A DNA stretch of 64,000 bases from assembly GCA_024345305.1 (NCBI GenBank), contig BRON01000018.1, forward strand, positions 620,001 to 684,000, in the 5' to 3' direction. Positions 33,765-44,470 of the stretch are shown one piece after another (position 1 is the first letter of the stretch; every line of letters starts with the position of its first letter). The notes under the pieces are model-generated. The model ran no database searches and was not told the DNA's origin. It worked only from the letters and a program-made list of their open reading frames with translations. The position numbers and the translations under genes were made by a program. Source of the stretch: Mrakia gelida. Its lineage: Eukaryota; Basidiomycota; Tremellomycetes; Cystofilobasidiales; Mrakiaceae.

Positions 33765-35649
33765 GTTGAAGTGAAAAGGAGGGAAGAAGGAGTTGGAAGA
33801 GAGGAAGGCGAGGATGGACGAGTCACGAAAAAGACGAGGGCCAGCGGAGGACGAAAGCAACCGTCAACTGCAACAATGCCTGGAAGATTTGAGTTCGAAA
33901 TTCGAGAGGCGCTGGCGAAGAGAGAGATACGTCATGCACTTCTGTCCCTGTGCGAGAAGCAGCCAAAGAAGTGGGATCGTAGCAGCTCGTGGCAGCGGAT
34001 CTCGTAACCAGGCGAGCTCACCTTTCCTTCCTCCCTCCTCACTTCTCGTTCCCCTCCCAACTCCATCCGTCGAGCTCTCAGGGCTCTTCGCTCGATCCCG
34101 AATCCCATCACCTCTTCAGCAGCAGGACGACCCTGACGCTGCGGATACTCTCTCGCATTGCCTTCGCTTTCGCCTTTCGTCAACCTACTGTACCTGGTCC
34201 TCCTTCGACTGCTTTCAGCCTTCGACCCAGCTCGACTCACTCTCCTGGACGCTACTTCGGGCCGCAAGAGTCTTGTACTTCGGGTGTCCTAGTACGAGAA
34301 TCCATCTCAGTGGTCGTGCGGCAGAGACGGACGTCGAACGACCAGAAGACAATTGAAGGGAGCTTGAGCTGACCGACGTCTCCCCCTCCCTTCGACCTCG
34401 CTTCAATCTCTACGAGCGACGCCTCGACGATCATCATGACTGATGAGGCTGAGTTTCAGCTTCCCTCGAAGACTCTCTTGTCTCAGCTGTTTCACCCGTT
34501 TTCTTCAACTTCGCTGCCGCCTTTCGCTGGTCCGGGCTCGACGCGTCTCTCCGCTCCTCTCCTTCTCCTTCTCCTCCCAGCTTTTGAGAATCGCGTCCCA
34601 AAGATCGCGTTTCATTCAAAGATCTGATCAGCACCCAATCCAGTCTTCACCCTCACCATCTGCGTCACTTTCCTGCTAGCTCGTTCACTTCGTCGTCGTC
34701 CCTTGCCGTCTCCCCTTTTCCTCAACCAGCCTCGAGCTTCGCCACGTCTTCGCGCTGTCACGAGTGAGCGGACTCTCTCAGCCTATAGCGGCACTGTCCT
34801 CGAGGCTGCTGATCGCTCGTTCTCGGTCCAATGCATCCTTTTCGCGTCGAGTCGCTCGGACGAGGCTCTGGTTTGACACCCTCTTCTTGGTGCCTGCCCG
34901 TCGTCCTCACTTTCAAAGCGTTGCCACTGAATCATCAAATATACCTCTACCTCATTCACCTGGCATTCCGAGCGCTATAATATCTGTCGCCTTCGCTCGT
35001 CTGGGAAAAGGAAAGCAAGGGAACGGGACGGTTCGGTCCTGACCTGTCGAACTTACTCGAGCTTACTTCCCCTTCATTAGCACAAGTCGTCAAACCGTAT
35101 ACACATGAGCCAGTAATTAGTCGAAGCCCGAAGTTTGGGAGGGAAGACTGAGACGCGCTGCTAACTGCTAGGCTGCTGATGGATCCGGCGAGAAGTTCGA
35201 CGCGCGAAGTCGAGCAAGATCCTCGTCCTCTTTTGGGACGTCGCACGACCCCTCGAAGCGCGAGCCCCCAAAGGTCCCATGTAGGCAGTGCGAAGAGGAG
35301 GAGGATGAACGACAGGAGGAAGAGGGAGAGGTCCAAAGCGGAATGAAAGGGAAGGAAGGTGAATGTGAGGGAATCAAACAAGGGGATGATCGGCTCGTTT
35401 CGCGTTTCAGCCACCTCTTTCCCTTTGTTCTTCGTCGAGAGCTCTCGAAAAGTTCAAGCCGGATGTTTTCTGATACCAATCCCCAGAGCTGGAACAACGA
35501 TTCCGGAGGTGGAGAAGGCTGGAGAGCCGATGACAAAATGGAAACTAACGAACAACGACGTCGTCGAAGCACTTTTTGACCTCTCTCCTCCCCTTCCGCC
35601 CTCCAACTACGACCTCACCTTATTTCCTTTCCAAAAACCTCTCACGACG
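33765..35649. other. Long intergenic region with a possible small plus-strand gene
   Basis: At 33877 an ATG opens a 43-codon frame (MPGRFEFEIREALAKREIRH...) close to the FRS1 start, with a weak GTAAC donor at its end and a possible exon at about 34123-34372. The phases allow joining, but splice signals are poor. The region 34400-35600 is C/T-rich on the plus strand and shows no supported gene. Confidence 0.35.
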
Positions 35650-36521
35650 ATGCTTTTCTCTCCCTTCTCCCTGATTCCCACCGCTGTGGCCGCTCTTCTT
35701 CTTTCCTCGTGGACGGTAACAAGCGCTGCGACCGTCGGATCGAAGGTCGTCGTCGCTCGAGCGGATCCCTCTGCTACTCCAGTGACCACTTGTTCCTATA
35801 CGTGAGTCGCTATCCCCTTTCTCTCTCGTAGGACTCGTACTGACCTACCCGTTCTTATACTTTCTCTACAAAGCTGGAGCTGCGACTCGACGAAATTGTA
35901 CAACAAAGCAACCTCGAGTGCTTCTTACAAAACTTACCTCAGATGTCTTCGAACGTGAGCTTTGCCTGTCGTCTTCGCATCACACACATCCACCTACTGA
36001 TTCTTTTGATGCTTGTGTAGTGCGAACGCGACGACAGGAGACACGGGAAGCCAGTGTTACTACCTGACACAAGGTTCGCCCTTCTTGCCGTTTCTCTCTT
36101 TATCGAAGGTCGCTCATCTTCCCTCCCTTTTCTCCTTCACAGGAGGAACCGCCTCCAACGGAACGTCTTCCTCTGTCTTCTTTGGTACTACTGGTACTGC
36201 CTCCAACACGGATTGCCCCGTCAACGCCGTTCGTTCGAGCACCGAGAGCTCTTGCACGACAACTTCTGCTCGACGGCGAGGAGTCACAACCAGCCCAGGT
36301 CAGTTCCTTCCGCACTTCAAGCTTTGTTTTACAAGCCGACCTCAACGAAGTCTCGTTCTTCTTCCTTAGCTTGGGCGGTTCAGCGACAAGCGGTGATTCG
36401 AAAGTCGATGGGGGAAAGAGAGAGGTCGTCGCGCGGACGAAGAAAGTGGCTGGGGATAGGGTTTGGATGGGACGGAAGTAGATGGACGTCGTTTGATGTT
36501 GATCTCTATATAGAGCCGTAA
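35650..36521 (+). CDS. Small secreted Cys-rich protein, family A copy 2 (intact)
   Basis: Five exons in phase: 35650-35801, 35874-35954, 36021-36073, 36143-36298, 36370-36521; 197 residues. Signal peptide MLFSPFSLIPTAVAALLLSS. The core matches copy 1: CSYTWSCDST, SSASYKTYLRCLRT, ANATTGDTGSQCYYLTQ, GGTASNGTSS and PVNAVRSSTESSC. The codon that is TGA in copy 1 is CGA here. The last exon begins SPAWAVQRQAVIRKS, which resembles the end of family B (SPAWLTSRQAVIKK), so the two families share a C-terminal module. Function unknown; probably extracellular. Confidence 0.78.
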
Positions 36522-38263
36522 TTATGGGCGATACTGATGAACCGTACGATATCTAAAGCAGCGAGCGAAGGCAAGCGAACCCGACGCGTCGAAAGATGTT
36601 GGTCAGCGAGAGCCGACAATTAATCCGCCTCAAGCGACTGAGAGACCGAGAGACCGAGCTCCGATATTGTCTCTCGGTAAGCGAGAATGAGGGGAGTGAA
36701 TGCAGTGATTAGGGGACGAGTCCAAGGTGGGGCGAAAGGTTGAACGAACGGAACGATGCGACTGAGAGCTTGCGACGAGCAGGACGACTCGTCCTTCTCC
36801 ACAGGGCTGTGCCTCCTTCCTGGTCGAATGTCTCGTAGCAGCCAAGGAAAGAAAGAAGAAGGGAGAGAGAGAGAGGTAGAAAGCACAGGTCAATCGGTTC
36901 AACTGATCTCGTTGCTCGAATCGGATCCTTCGTTCGAGTTCATCCTTGTCGAGCAGAGTCCAGCGTCAGCGAAGGAGTTTCTAGACCAAAGCACCGTCGA
37001 CACCTTCGAAGTCGAGGTTGGAGAAGGAAGTCGATGAAGAGTGGAGACCGAAGAGTCGAGGGCGAGAGACGAGAGGAGAGGACGAGTCGAGACGGGGGAG
37101 TCGATTCGACGACGTGCCCTGCGAGCGATCCAGAAGGAGTAATTCGCGAAGGAGGGTCAGTGAAGCTGGGAGGTGAGACCCATCTACTAGCCGAGTCTGA
37201 GCAGCTCGAAGCAAACTCAGGCTCAGGAGAGGAAGGGTAGCGAGAAGAAAAGTAGGAGAGGAAGGAAGGGAGAGCTCACCAATGGAACGAGTTCGGGCTG
37301 CTCCGCTCTAGCCTCCTGCGAGCTGCCTCGTTTCGAAGCATGACCACTGTAAAACAGCATGCAGAAATGCAGCGAGAGGCGAGGAGCCGTTTTCTGGTGC
37401 TAAACAGGGGAGGGGGAGGTGCGAGAAGGACTCGAGAGAAGGACTCCGGAGGAGGAGAGAGAGGAGGAGGATTGCTGGAGGATTTGCAGCTTGTCACGTT
37501 CGATATCGACTGGTGAGCTGTGAGAGCTGATAAAGCGGGGTCCGAAGGTGAGAGGGTGGATAAGTAAGCGTAGAGGACTGCTACGTTCGATGGTGGGAGT
37601 GAGAGAGACACGGAAGGAAGGCGAGCTCGAAACAAAAGTGAGCTCGAGCTCACCCTCTTGTCCCTTCCTCGCAACGCTCACTGCGACCCCCAATCCCTCC
37701 GAGAGCTCTCCGCTTTATCTACTACAGACGATACTGATACTTCTAAACGCGCGACCACTTCAAAAATTCTATCTTCGCGGCTTCAAGGACTTGGGGGAGA
37801 AGAGCTCGAGAAGGGAGGAAGGAAATGGTGATCTCCAGCTGTACGAAGAAGGGATGCTCGAAGTGAGTCAAGTCCCAGTCTCGTAGTACTCAAGAGAAGA
37901 TATACTACCTAACCTTCGTGTGCGAAGGTACAAGGCTGAAAGATGGTTGGGAGCCTCAGCGTTCGTGACCCTCTGAGTCATCCTCGCTCTTCTCTCCCTC
38001 CCTCCCTCCGTCTTCCCTTCTCGTGACGACCCCGGCTAACCCTTCCTCTGCTTGATGCATCCCTCAGGACAGAAGGCACAGGGGACTCTTTGAGAGTGAG
38101 TTCGTCTTCTTCTTCGGTTCCCTCAGGTCAGCGACTAAGGCAGGGAAGGGGGGGGGGGGGGGGGGTGTCACGTCTGAGATCTGAGAGACCGCGAACGTCG
38201 CTGATCTCCCTCGTCTTCCTTCTTGCACTCGTGCTTCCTCTCTTCCTTTTCTTTCTCGAACAG
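36522..38263. other. Region without a resolved gene
   Basis: Plus-strand coding-like fragments (for example FKDLGEKSSRREEGNGDLQ near 37790 and WLGAS near 37950) suggest exons of a gene that may continue into 38264-39006, but the phases could not be reconciled. Contains an 18-base G run. Confidence 0.35.
38148..38165. repeat. Poly-G tract (18 G)
   Basis: Uninterrupted run of 18 G on the plus strand, inside what looks like an intron (GTGAGT donor at 38095, acceptor at 38263). Confidence 0.95.
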
Positions 38264-39006
38264 GTCCAGTATACTTCTTTTCTCGATCCGACGCTCTAGC
38301 ATCCATCCGAAGTCCTTCGAAGCTTGAATGCTGCCTTCCGCTGCGAGTTCACAACACTCTCTCGCGCTCTCTCTCGACGACGCGTCCGCCCGAAGTTGAT
38401 CTTGAAGGTGAATACTTTCTCTCGCTCCGCTACGCATCTTGTGTCTCATTGTTTCCTCGCCATGCTAATTGCTCTGCTGTCGTATCGGTTCGTCGATCAG
38501 AGATTCGCGATCCGACGCGTCCGAACTCGTCGTCAACTCGTCTCATGGGCCATCTCCATGTCGCCGCCGCCTCTCTCCAGCGGTCCAATCACTTCGTTAT
38601 GCGGAAGCTGTGAGTGTAGAGCTTGTTTCTCATCGCTGAGTCTACAAACGTGTCGAGCGTCCTCGGCTGAGCGTTTTCCCTCTCCTTCTTTCACGAGACC
38701 ACAGGCTCGCTCTCGATCTCGGCCTTCACCGCGCGCGCTTCTCCTTTGAGTATGCTTCAACGGGCTCTCGAACTCTCCGAGAGGATCTTCCTCTTCTCGT
38801 GAATCGCCTCGCTCAGCTCTCCTCCCGGAAGCAGGCTGGCCTTCGATCTTCGCAAGTCGTCCTTTCGCCCTCCCTCGAACTGAAGGTTCGACACTCGGTG
38901 TTTGGACACTAACTGAGACTCATGTTCGACTCGTCAGTTCATTCATCGTCTCGTCTTTGACCGCATTCGTCTCAGCCTCGAGTTCAAGGAGTGTTGTGGT
39001 TGTTGA
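38264..39006 (+). CDS. Unrecognised multi-exon gene (5' end unresolved)
   Basis: Four exons join with consistent phases: 38264-38407, 38501-38609, 38705-38885, 38938-39006. The product includes SIRSPSKLECCLPLRVHNTL, MGHLHVAAASLQRSNHFVM, LLALDLGLHRARFSFEY, REDLPLLVNRLAQLSSRKQ and FIHRLVFDRIRLSLEFKECC before TGA at 39004. The introns have branch-like CTGAC or CTGAG motifs and AG acceptors. A further exon at 39050-39148 (ELDVQRFPSTPALFCGPF) is possible if the last intron starts within the final codons. No start codon could be assigned: the upstream exon probably ends at 38094. No motif identifies the family. Confidence 0.45.
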
Positions 39007-39418
39007 CTGAGCAATGCTCCACTCAAGGTTCCCTTTGTTCTCCCTCCAGACGAACTCGACGTTCAACGATTCCCTTCAACGCCAGCCCTCTTTTGTGGTC
39101 CGTTCAAGATCGAGAAAAACCTGGGACCGGCTCGGAAACTTTCTCCAGGTGAGTTCTATCCTAGGAGCAGAGAAGGGGAAGGAAAGGGAAGGAGGAATCA
39201 TCAAAACGAGTCGAGCTCGATCGACGCGTCTCTCTTCGGGAATACGCCACTGATTTCTTTTTTCCTTGTTCTCCGCTCAGCCAAATCGTTGTTCTCTCCG
39301 AGAGGTCTGACCCCCACGCAGTTGTTTACCAGACAAGTCTCGATCCGTCTCACCTACCATTTTTCTCCCTCAACCTCGACACCTCTTCCTCTTCTCGCTC
39401 GTCCTTCCTTCGCCCCCG

Positions 39419-40620
39419 ATGCTCGCCTTCTCCCTCTCCTCCCTCCTCGTCGGAGCCACACTCACTTCGGCAGCGTACGTTCGACCAGTCGCCCCTCGAG
39501 CTGAGGCCTCGGCAGTGGTCTCCAACACTTGCAGCGCGGGAACAACAACGTGAGCTCCCTCTCCTCCCTCTCCCTCTTCCGTTCTACTGCTTTGTTCGTT
39601 CGCTAACCCCTTCATTCCTCTCACAGCCACTCTTGCCCAAGTGGGTGGTATGCCAACGACGATGACAGCTTCCCAAATGGAGATCCCAGCGTCTTCGACG
39701 GTTGAAGTTACAAGACATGTGGCGAGTGAGTTCGGAAATCGTTGATCTTCCCTTCGAGCTCGACGACTGCTCGAGAACCGGGAGCACGAGCGCTGACGCT
39801 GTCATCTTCTTCTCACAGAACCCCCGCTGCCGTCACCTCTTTCACCTACTGCTACTACATGGTCGACCAGGACTGGATCGCCTACGAGAGGCAGCCTGAC
39901 GGCACGACCGTGACTGGCGCCGACGCCTACAGCGATCCAGGTTGTCCTCTTCAAGGGGCCACTTCCATCACCTGCAACCCTACCACCGGTGCCGGCACGA
40001 GCTATGCTTGTTCGGATCCCGTCGTCGTGTGAGTCTTCACTTCGCTCTTTTCACTCTCCCTCGTCGTCCGAGCTCCAACTGACCTCTCATCCTTCGTCCC
40101 TCCTCTCTTTCAGTTACAACTGCCCTAGTGGATATTCTGCTACTGGAACCTACACCGCTAGAGGGTCTCTCAGCTCTGGTCAGGATCTCATCTGCACCTC
40201 CGGGTGAGTCCGGTTCTTGTCGCTTCGCTCTTACCTCAAACGAACGCTCACCCCCCGCTCTTCTCTGCTCTCGACGTTCTCCAGCTCGACCTCGTGCTAC
40301 TACTACGGAGACTCCGGAGAGGTCGACACTCTCTCGACCGGTCACTCTTCCGGCGGATCTTGTGCTACTCAGCTCGCTCAGACCGGAACCTGCTCAAACT
40401 CCGTTCTCCAACGACGAAGCGGGAAGCCCACCTCGCCTGGTGCGTCTCTCTCGTCTCGTTTCGATCTCGTCTCGACACGAAACGAAAGCTGACCTCTTTT
40501 CCTTCTTCTCATTCTTCTTCCTCAGCTTGGCTCACCTCGCGACAAGCCGTCATCAAGAAGGGAAGCTCCAAATCCGTGGTGGTCACTCGGAAGCGAACCG
40601 TTTGGTCTCAGAAGAAGTGA
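39419..40620 (+). pseudogene. Secreted Cys-rich protein, family B copy 2, with premature TGA
   Basis: Second copy of the gene at 28514-29689, on the other strand. Signal peptide MLAFSLSSLLVGATLTSA, then YVRPVAPRAEASAV. Exon 2 (HSCPSGWYANDDDSFPNG, DPSVFDG) reaches TGA at 39703-39705, where copy 1 has CGA (Arg) before SYKTCGE. The rest is intact: TSFTYCYYMVDQDWIAYE, YNCPSGYSATGTYTARG, SSTSCYYYGDSGEVDTLS, SPAWLTSRQAVIKK and the final TGA at 40618. Long stretches of exon 3 and of intron 2 are almost identical to copy 1, implying a recent duplication or gene conversion. It would make only about 65 residues unless the stop is read through. Confidence 0.75.
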
Positions 40621-40895
40621 TCTCGTCCGACTGTGTTTCCTTTTCCTCTTTTCCTCCTAGACTAGATTTGGTCGCGATGGGAAGGGTTAAGGCTCGAGGT
40701 TCGGTTTCATCGACTCAACATAGACTTACCTACTTATTCACCTGCTACAATAGAACGATCTTATGACTCAGGGCTTTTTGTTTCGACGCGTCTCATTTCA
40801 CTCGTCACCCTTCGCTCTCGCACTCGCTCAAGCTCTCGTCCCAACCGAAACATCGCGATGTTCGGAAACGGTTTCGTATCTGTCGATGTATCTAA

Positions 40896-43851
40896 TCAAA
40901 GTCCCTCCTCGAGCACTCCGATCCTCTCCTCCAACTCTGAAAGATCCGACGCGTCGTCCGCCCACATCCCCGTTCCCTCCAGCCTCCTCTCCGCCTCCTT
41001 CTGGATCTCCTCCATATCCACCTCCGGCTGAAGCATCTCCAACACCTCCTCCTCCTTCGCAATCGCCGCCGCTGCCACCTTACTCTTCTTTGACGGCGTC
41101 GTCGTCGAAGAGGTCGACGCGTCGAGTCCTCCCTCCCCGATCTTCTCGACCTTCACGGGACTCTTCCTCTTCTTCTTCTCCGGACTCGCCGAACCCTCCA
41201 ACCCCTGCGCAGCCTTCAGCAGCTCCTTCTCCTCCCTCCTCTTCCCAGCAGCGACCTTCGCCTCAGCCTTCTCCTTCTTCGCCTTTGCCATCGGTGTCTG
41301 AGCTTTGGGTTTCGAGGGAGAGACGACGGGATTTCCATCGGCGTCGACGAGAGCAGCTCCGTCGTCTTCTCCTTCCATAGCGGCTTCGGGGGGAGTGGGT
41401 GGCTTGGGAGGGAGGTAAGAGGTGTTGGCGATGGGGAAGAGCGAGTAGATGTTGTAGAGGTGCAGGACGGCTTGTTCCTTGTCTGAGTGCGAGCGAGCGA
41501 TGAGGTTCGAGTCAGCAAACCGATTCGAAAGACACGCGTTCTCAAGAAGTGAAGGAGAGAGGAAGAAGGTGTGCTCGACTCACCTTTCGCTTCGATCATC
41601 AAGTCCACGTCGTCGGGCAAACCCCTCCTCCTCCCAAACTCAGTCACTCCCTCCCAGCCCTTCCCACCCTCCACCCAGCCCTCCTCGTTCCACCCTTCCT
41701 TCTCCACCTCCTTCCCCTCATTCTCCTTCAAGAGCTTCAGACTCTCCTCCAGTCCAAGCGGCAGTTCCTCGCATCGATCCGAGTGACCTCGACGTTCGGG
41801 AAGCGTTCGAGCTCCGAATCGAGCTTCGGAGAGATGCTGCTTGCAGCGGATTCCTTTGCGAGACCAAGTGGCGAGGATGTCGGGCATCATGAGGGCTGGA
41901 TGGAGGGGAGAGGGACTGGAGAAAGAAGGAAGGGAAGAGGGAAAGAGAGGTCAGCTCGGGGAAGAGGGGATTTGGACGCGATGAGGTTCGAGTCGTTTCG
42001 TTCAAAAAACTCACTTGATCCAGTCGTGGTGATAGTCGAGAACGAGAGGAATGTTGAGTAGTTGACAGACGGGTAGGAGTTCGGCCACGTTGTAGCAGAT
42101 CTATGAACGAGCCAGGAGAGCGAGCGAAAGATCAGCTCTCGAGATCGACGACCAGACGAGAGGCGAACTGAGCGAACGAACCTCATCGTTCTCAAGGACC
42201 AATCGAGCCTTGACATGCTCAGGAACTAGTTTGACATAGTTCTCCTTGAATCGTTCGAGCGTAGCTTCCTTGTCGTCGTAAACTCCTCCCTGTTCGAAGC
42301 GAAGTAGACGCGTCGGTCAGTTTTCGATTTCGAGCGAAAGAATGACTCGAGCTCAAAGCCAAGAGTGAAACGAACCATGTGGATGACCTGTTAAAAACAC
42401 AAGAGAGAATCAGTACTCCGGACTCGACGATAAGAGGGAGAGCTCGAACGACGAGGAGGCGAAAGGACGGACCATCACCGAGTCCTTGTCACAATCCATC
42501 GCGTCCATCATCTCGCAGTGATACACCAGTTCCTTCACGGCACTATCGATGACCTTCTGACGAGGCGAGGCGAGTTGAGTCCTAAGAGGGCGCGTCCAAA
42601 GAGAACGAGAGGTCAGTTTCGCTGCGCTCGAGACGGGGTCGAAGAGTTGTGATGGCGGCGAGAACTCACCACTGTCCGGGATGAGCTGTGATCCTCATGT
42701 TGTACTTCTTAGCGATCCTCCCAGCTTCAGCGAGGTTAGCCATCGCTCGAGGGAGAGTCGAGAGCGAGTAGCCGTGGATGGGATGGGAGGCGAAGGGGAA
42801 CATCTGGTGTCGAACGAAAACAAAGAGACGCGACGAGGTCAGCTTTCGTTTCGTTCGGCGAGAGCGAGCGAGAGCGGGAGGGGAAAGAGCACCCACCTCC
42901 GAACTCAGCCTGAACAGAAAGATGTTGTTATCCGCATTCCACTGCAAGATCTCGCACAGATCCTTGGTGTTCTGCGCCGTCAGATCATGCAGCTTCTGCT
43001 GACCCGTCTCGGACTCGAACGTCGCGAGTCTCATCGTCCTCGATGTGAAGACGCTCTCGGCTGCTGGTTTCTTGGCTCGGAGGAGGGAGTTGAGGCAGGC
43101 CTGCATCACCAACCAGCCCATAGAAGCACGAAAAGAGGTCAGTTCGTCCAAAGCTTCAACCCCCGACACTCAACTCGAGACTCGTCGCGGAAAGTCGACT
43201 CACATAACCCAACCGTCCTTTGAAACTCGTCGTCTTCTTCACTACCTCCGGAACCTCATAGACCACCACCTCCTTCGGCTTCCTCCCAGTCGCCTTCTTC
43301 TTAACGATCTTCTCTCCATCACTCCCAATCAACGGCTCCCCATCCTCTCCCAACTCGTACGTCGGCTCAGCCTTCTTCCTAGGTTTCGGGATCCTCTTGA
43401 TCGGTTTCCCAGACGCGTCGAGGAGAGGTTCTCCTGTGAGAGGATCCATCTCGTAAGGAGGGAGTTTGGCTCGAGGTTTTTTGGTTGGCGAGGCGAAGGT
43501 GGTGGTGGAGGAGGGAGAGGGAGCTGTTGCCGTCGAGGCGACGGAGGCGGCGGCTGCTGGAGGAGGAGGAGCTGCTGCTGCTGCCTTTTTGAGAGGTGTT
43601 TTGGCTTTGGGTTTCGGTTTGGGAGGGGGAGAGGGAGGTGGTGAAGCTGATCCTTCAAGAGATGAGACGTCCGATGCTTCTCCCTCCGAATCCTCTGCTG
43701 CTGAAGAGAACGACGTCCCCTCGTCCGAGTCGACCTCCTCCCCTCGTTTCCTGCTCGTTCCAGCTCCTCCTTCGATCGGATCGGCCACGGCGTCCTTCTT
43801 GATCGATGCTTTGGCGGCTGTAGAAGCCTTTCGACTTGGTCGAGGCGGCAT
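40896..43851 (-). CDS. UVE1: UV-damage endonuclease Uve1 (UvdE family)
   Basis: Endonuclease that nicks 5' of UV photoproducts and starts alternative excision repair. The short form starts at ATG 43851 (MPPRPSRKASTAAKASIKKD). A long Ser/Pro/Ala/Lys-rich N-terminal region is followed by the TIM-barrel core: SFKGRLGYVS, MQACLNSLLRAKKPAAESVF, TSRTMRLATFE, ILQWNADNNIFLFRLSSE, MFPFASHPIHGYSLSTLP and YNMRITAHPGQW (metal-site His), all diagnostic. The C-terminus carries LHLYNIYSLFPIANTSYLPP and a basic/acidic tail ending ERIGVLEEGL. The same frame continues upstream of the ATG as a leader (LPRLLQRSSCIVQPRRSVLP, TSRHFSSSS) that resembles a mitochondrial presequence but has no visible ATG. Confidence 0.93.
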
Positions 43852-44470
43852 GGCGACGTTGAGGGGTAAGGGTAAGAGGTGAGAGAGGAAGGGAGGGAAA
43901 GGTGAGCTCGACGAGAAGTGGCGGGAGGTTTGAAGAGCTGGTAGGACGGATCGGCGGGGTTGGACGATGCAAGAGCTGCGTTGGAGCAGACGGGGGAGCC
44001 AGGAAGACAAGATGAAGGTGGTGGGAAGGGTGTAGGAGGTGGGCGGGGGTTGGGATCAAGGATGGGAAGGGAGGGCTGGGAGGGAGGAAGAGGTCGACGG
44101 CTAGCCGCGATCGAGACTGGTGACGTCGAGGAGGGAGAAAAACGACAGGCTGTTAGCGCGTTAGCTTCGAGAGGACGATTTTCTGCTGGCGAAAGAGAGG
44201 AGGAGAGGCCTACAGTTTTCTGTGCCTGATCCTCGAGAAAAAAACGCGTTTTGGTTCCTGCTGGCCCAACAAAAACCAAACCCGCGACGCGTATCAGTTT
44301 CGACTCGCGAGCTCGGCAGGACGAAGCGAGAAAGATTTCACTCACTCTCAGAACTCTCAGACTTGCACCCACGTCTTCTCCTCTCCCTCGTACCCCAACC
44401 AAAAGTGAAAACAAGACATAAAGATCGTATCGAACTGACCAAAACAGACTCCCCCCTCCCTCCAGCTGAT
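43852..44470. promoter_or_regulatory. UVE1 leader and promoter; 3' flank of the TFIIIC-like gene
   Basis: Contains the in-frame presequence-like leader of UVE1 up to at least 44010. In Cryptococcus the orthologue makes light-induced long transcripts encoding a mitochondrial form (established knowledge); the same arrangement is plausible here. Confidence 0.5.

Noticed and set aside
33877..34372. Two-exon plus-strand gene next to FRS1
   Set aside because: The GTAAC donor is weak and the product is not domain-like; kept only as a note in the region entry.
27084..40620. A perfect inverted repeat (palindrome) around FRS1
   Set aside because: The gene order is A-B and A'-B' rather than mirrored, spacing differs (0.6 versus 2.9 kb), and the sequences between are not similar.
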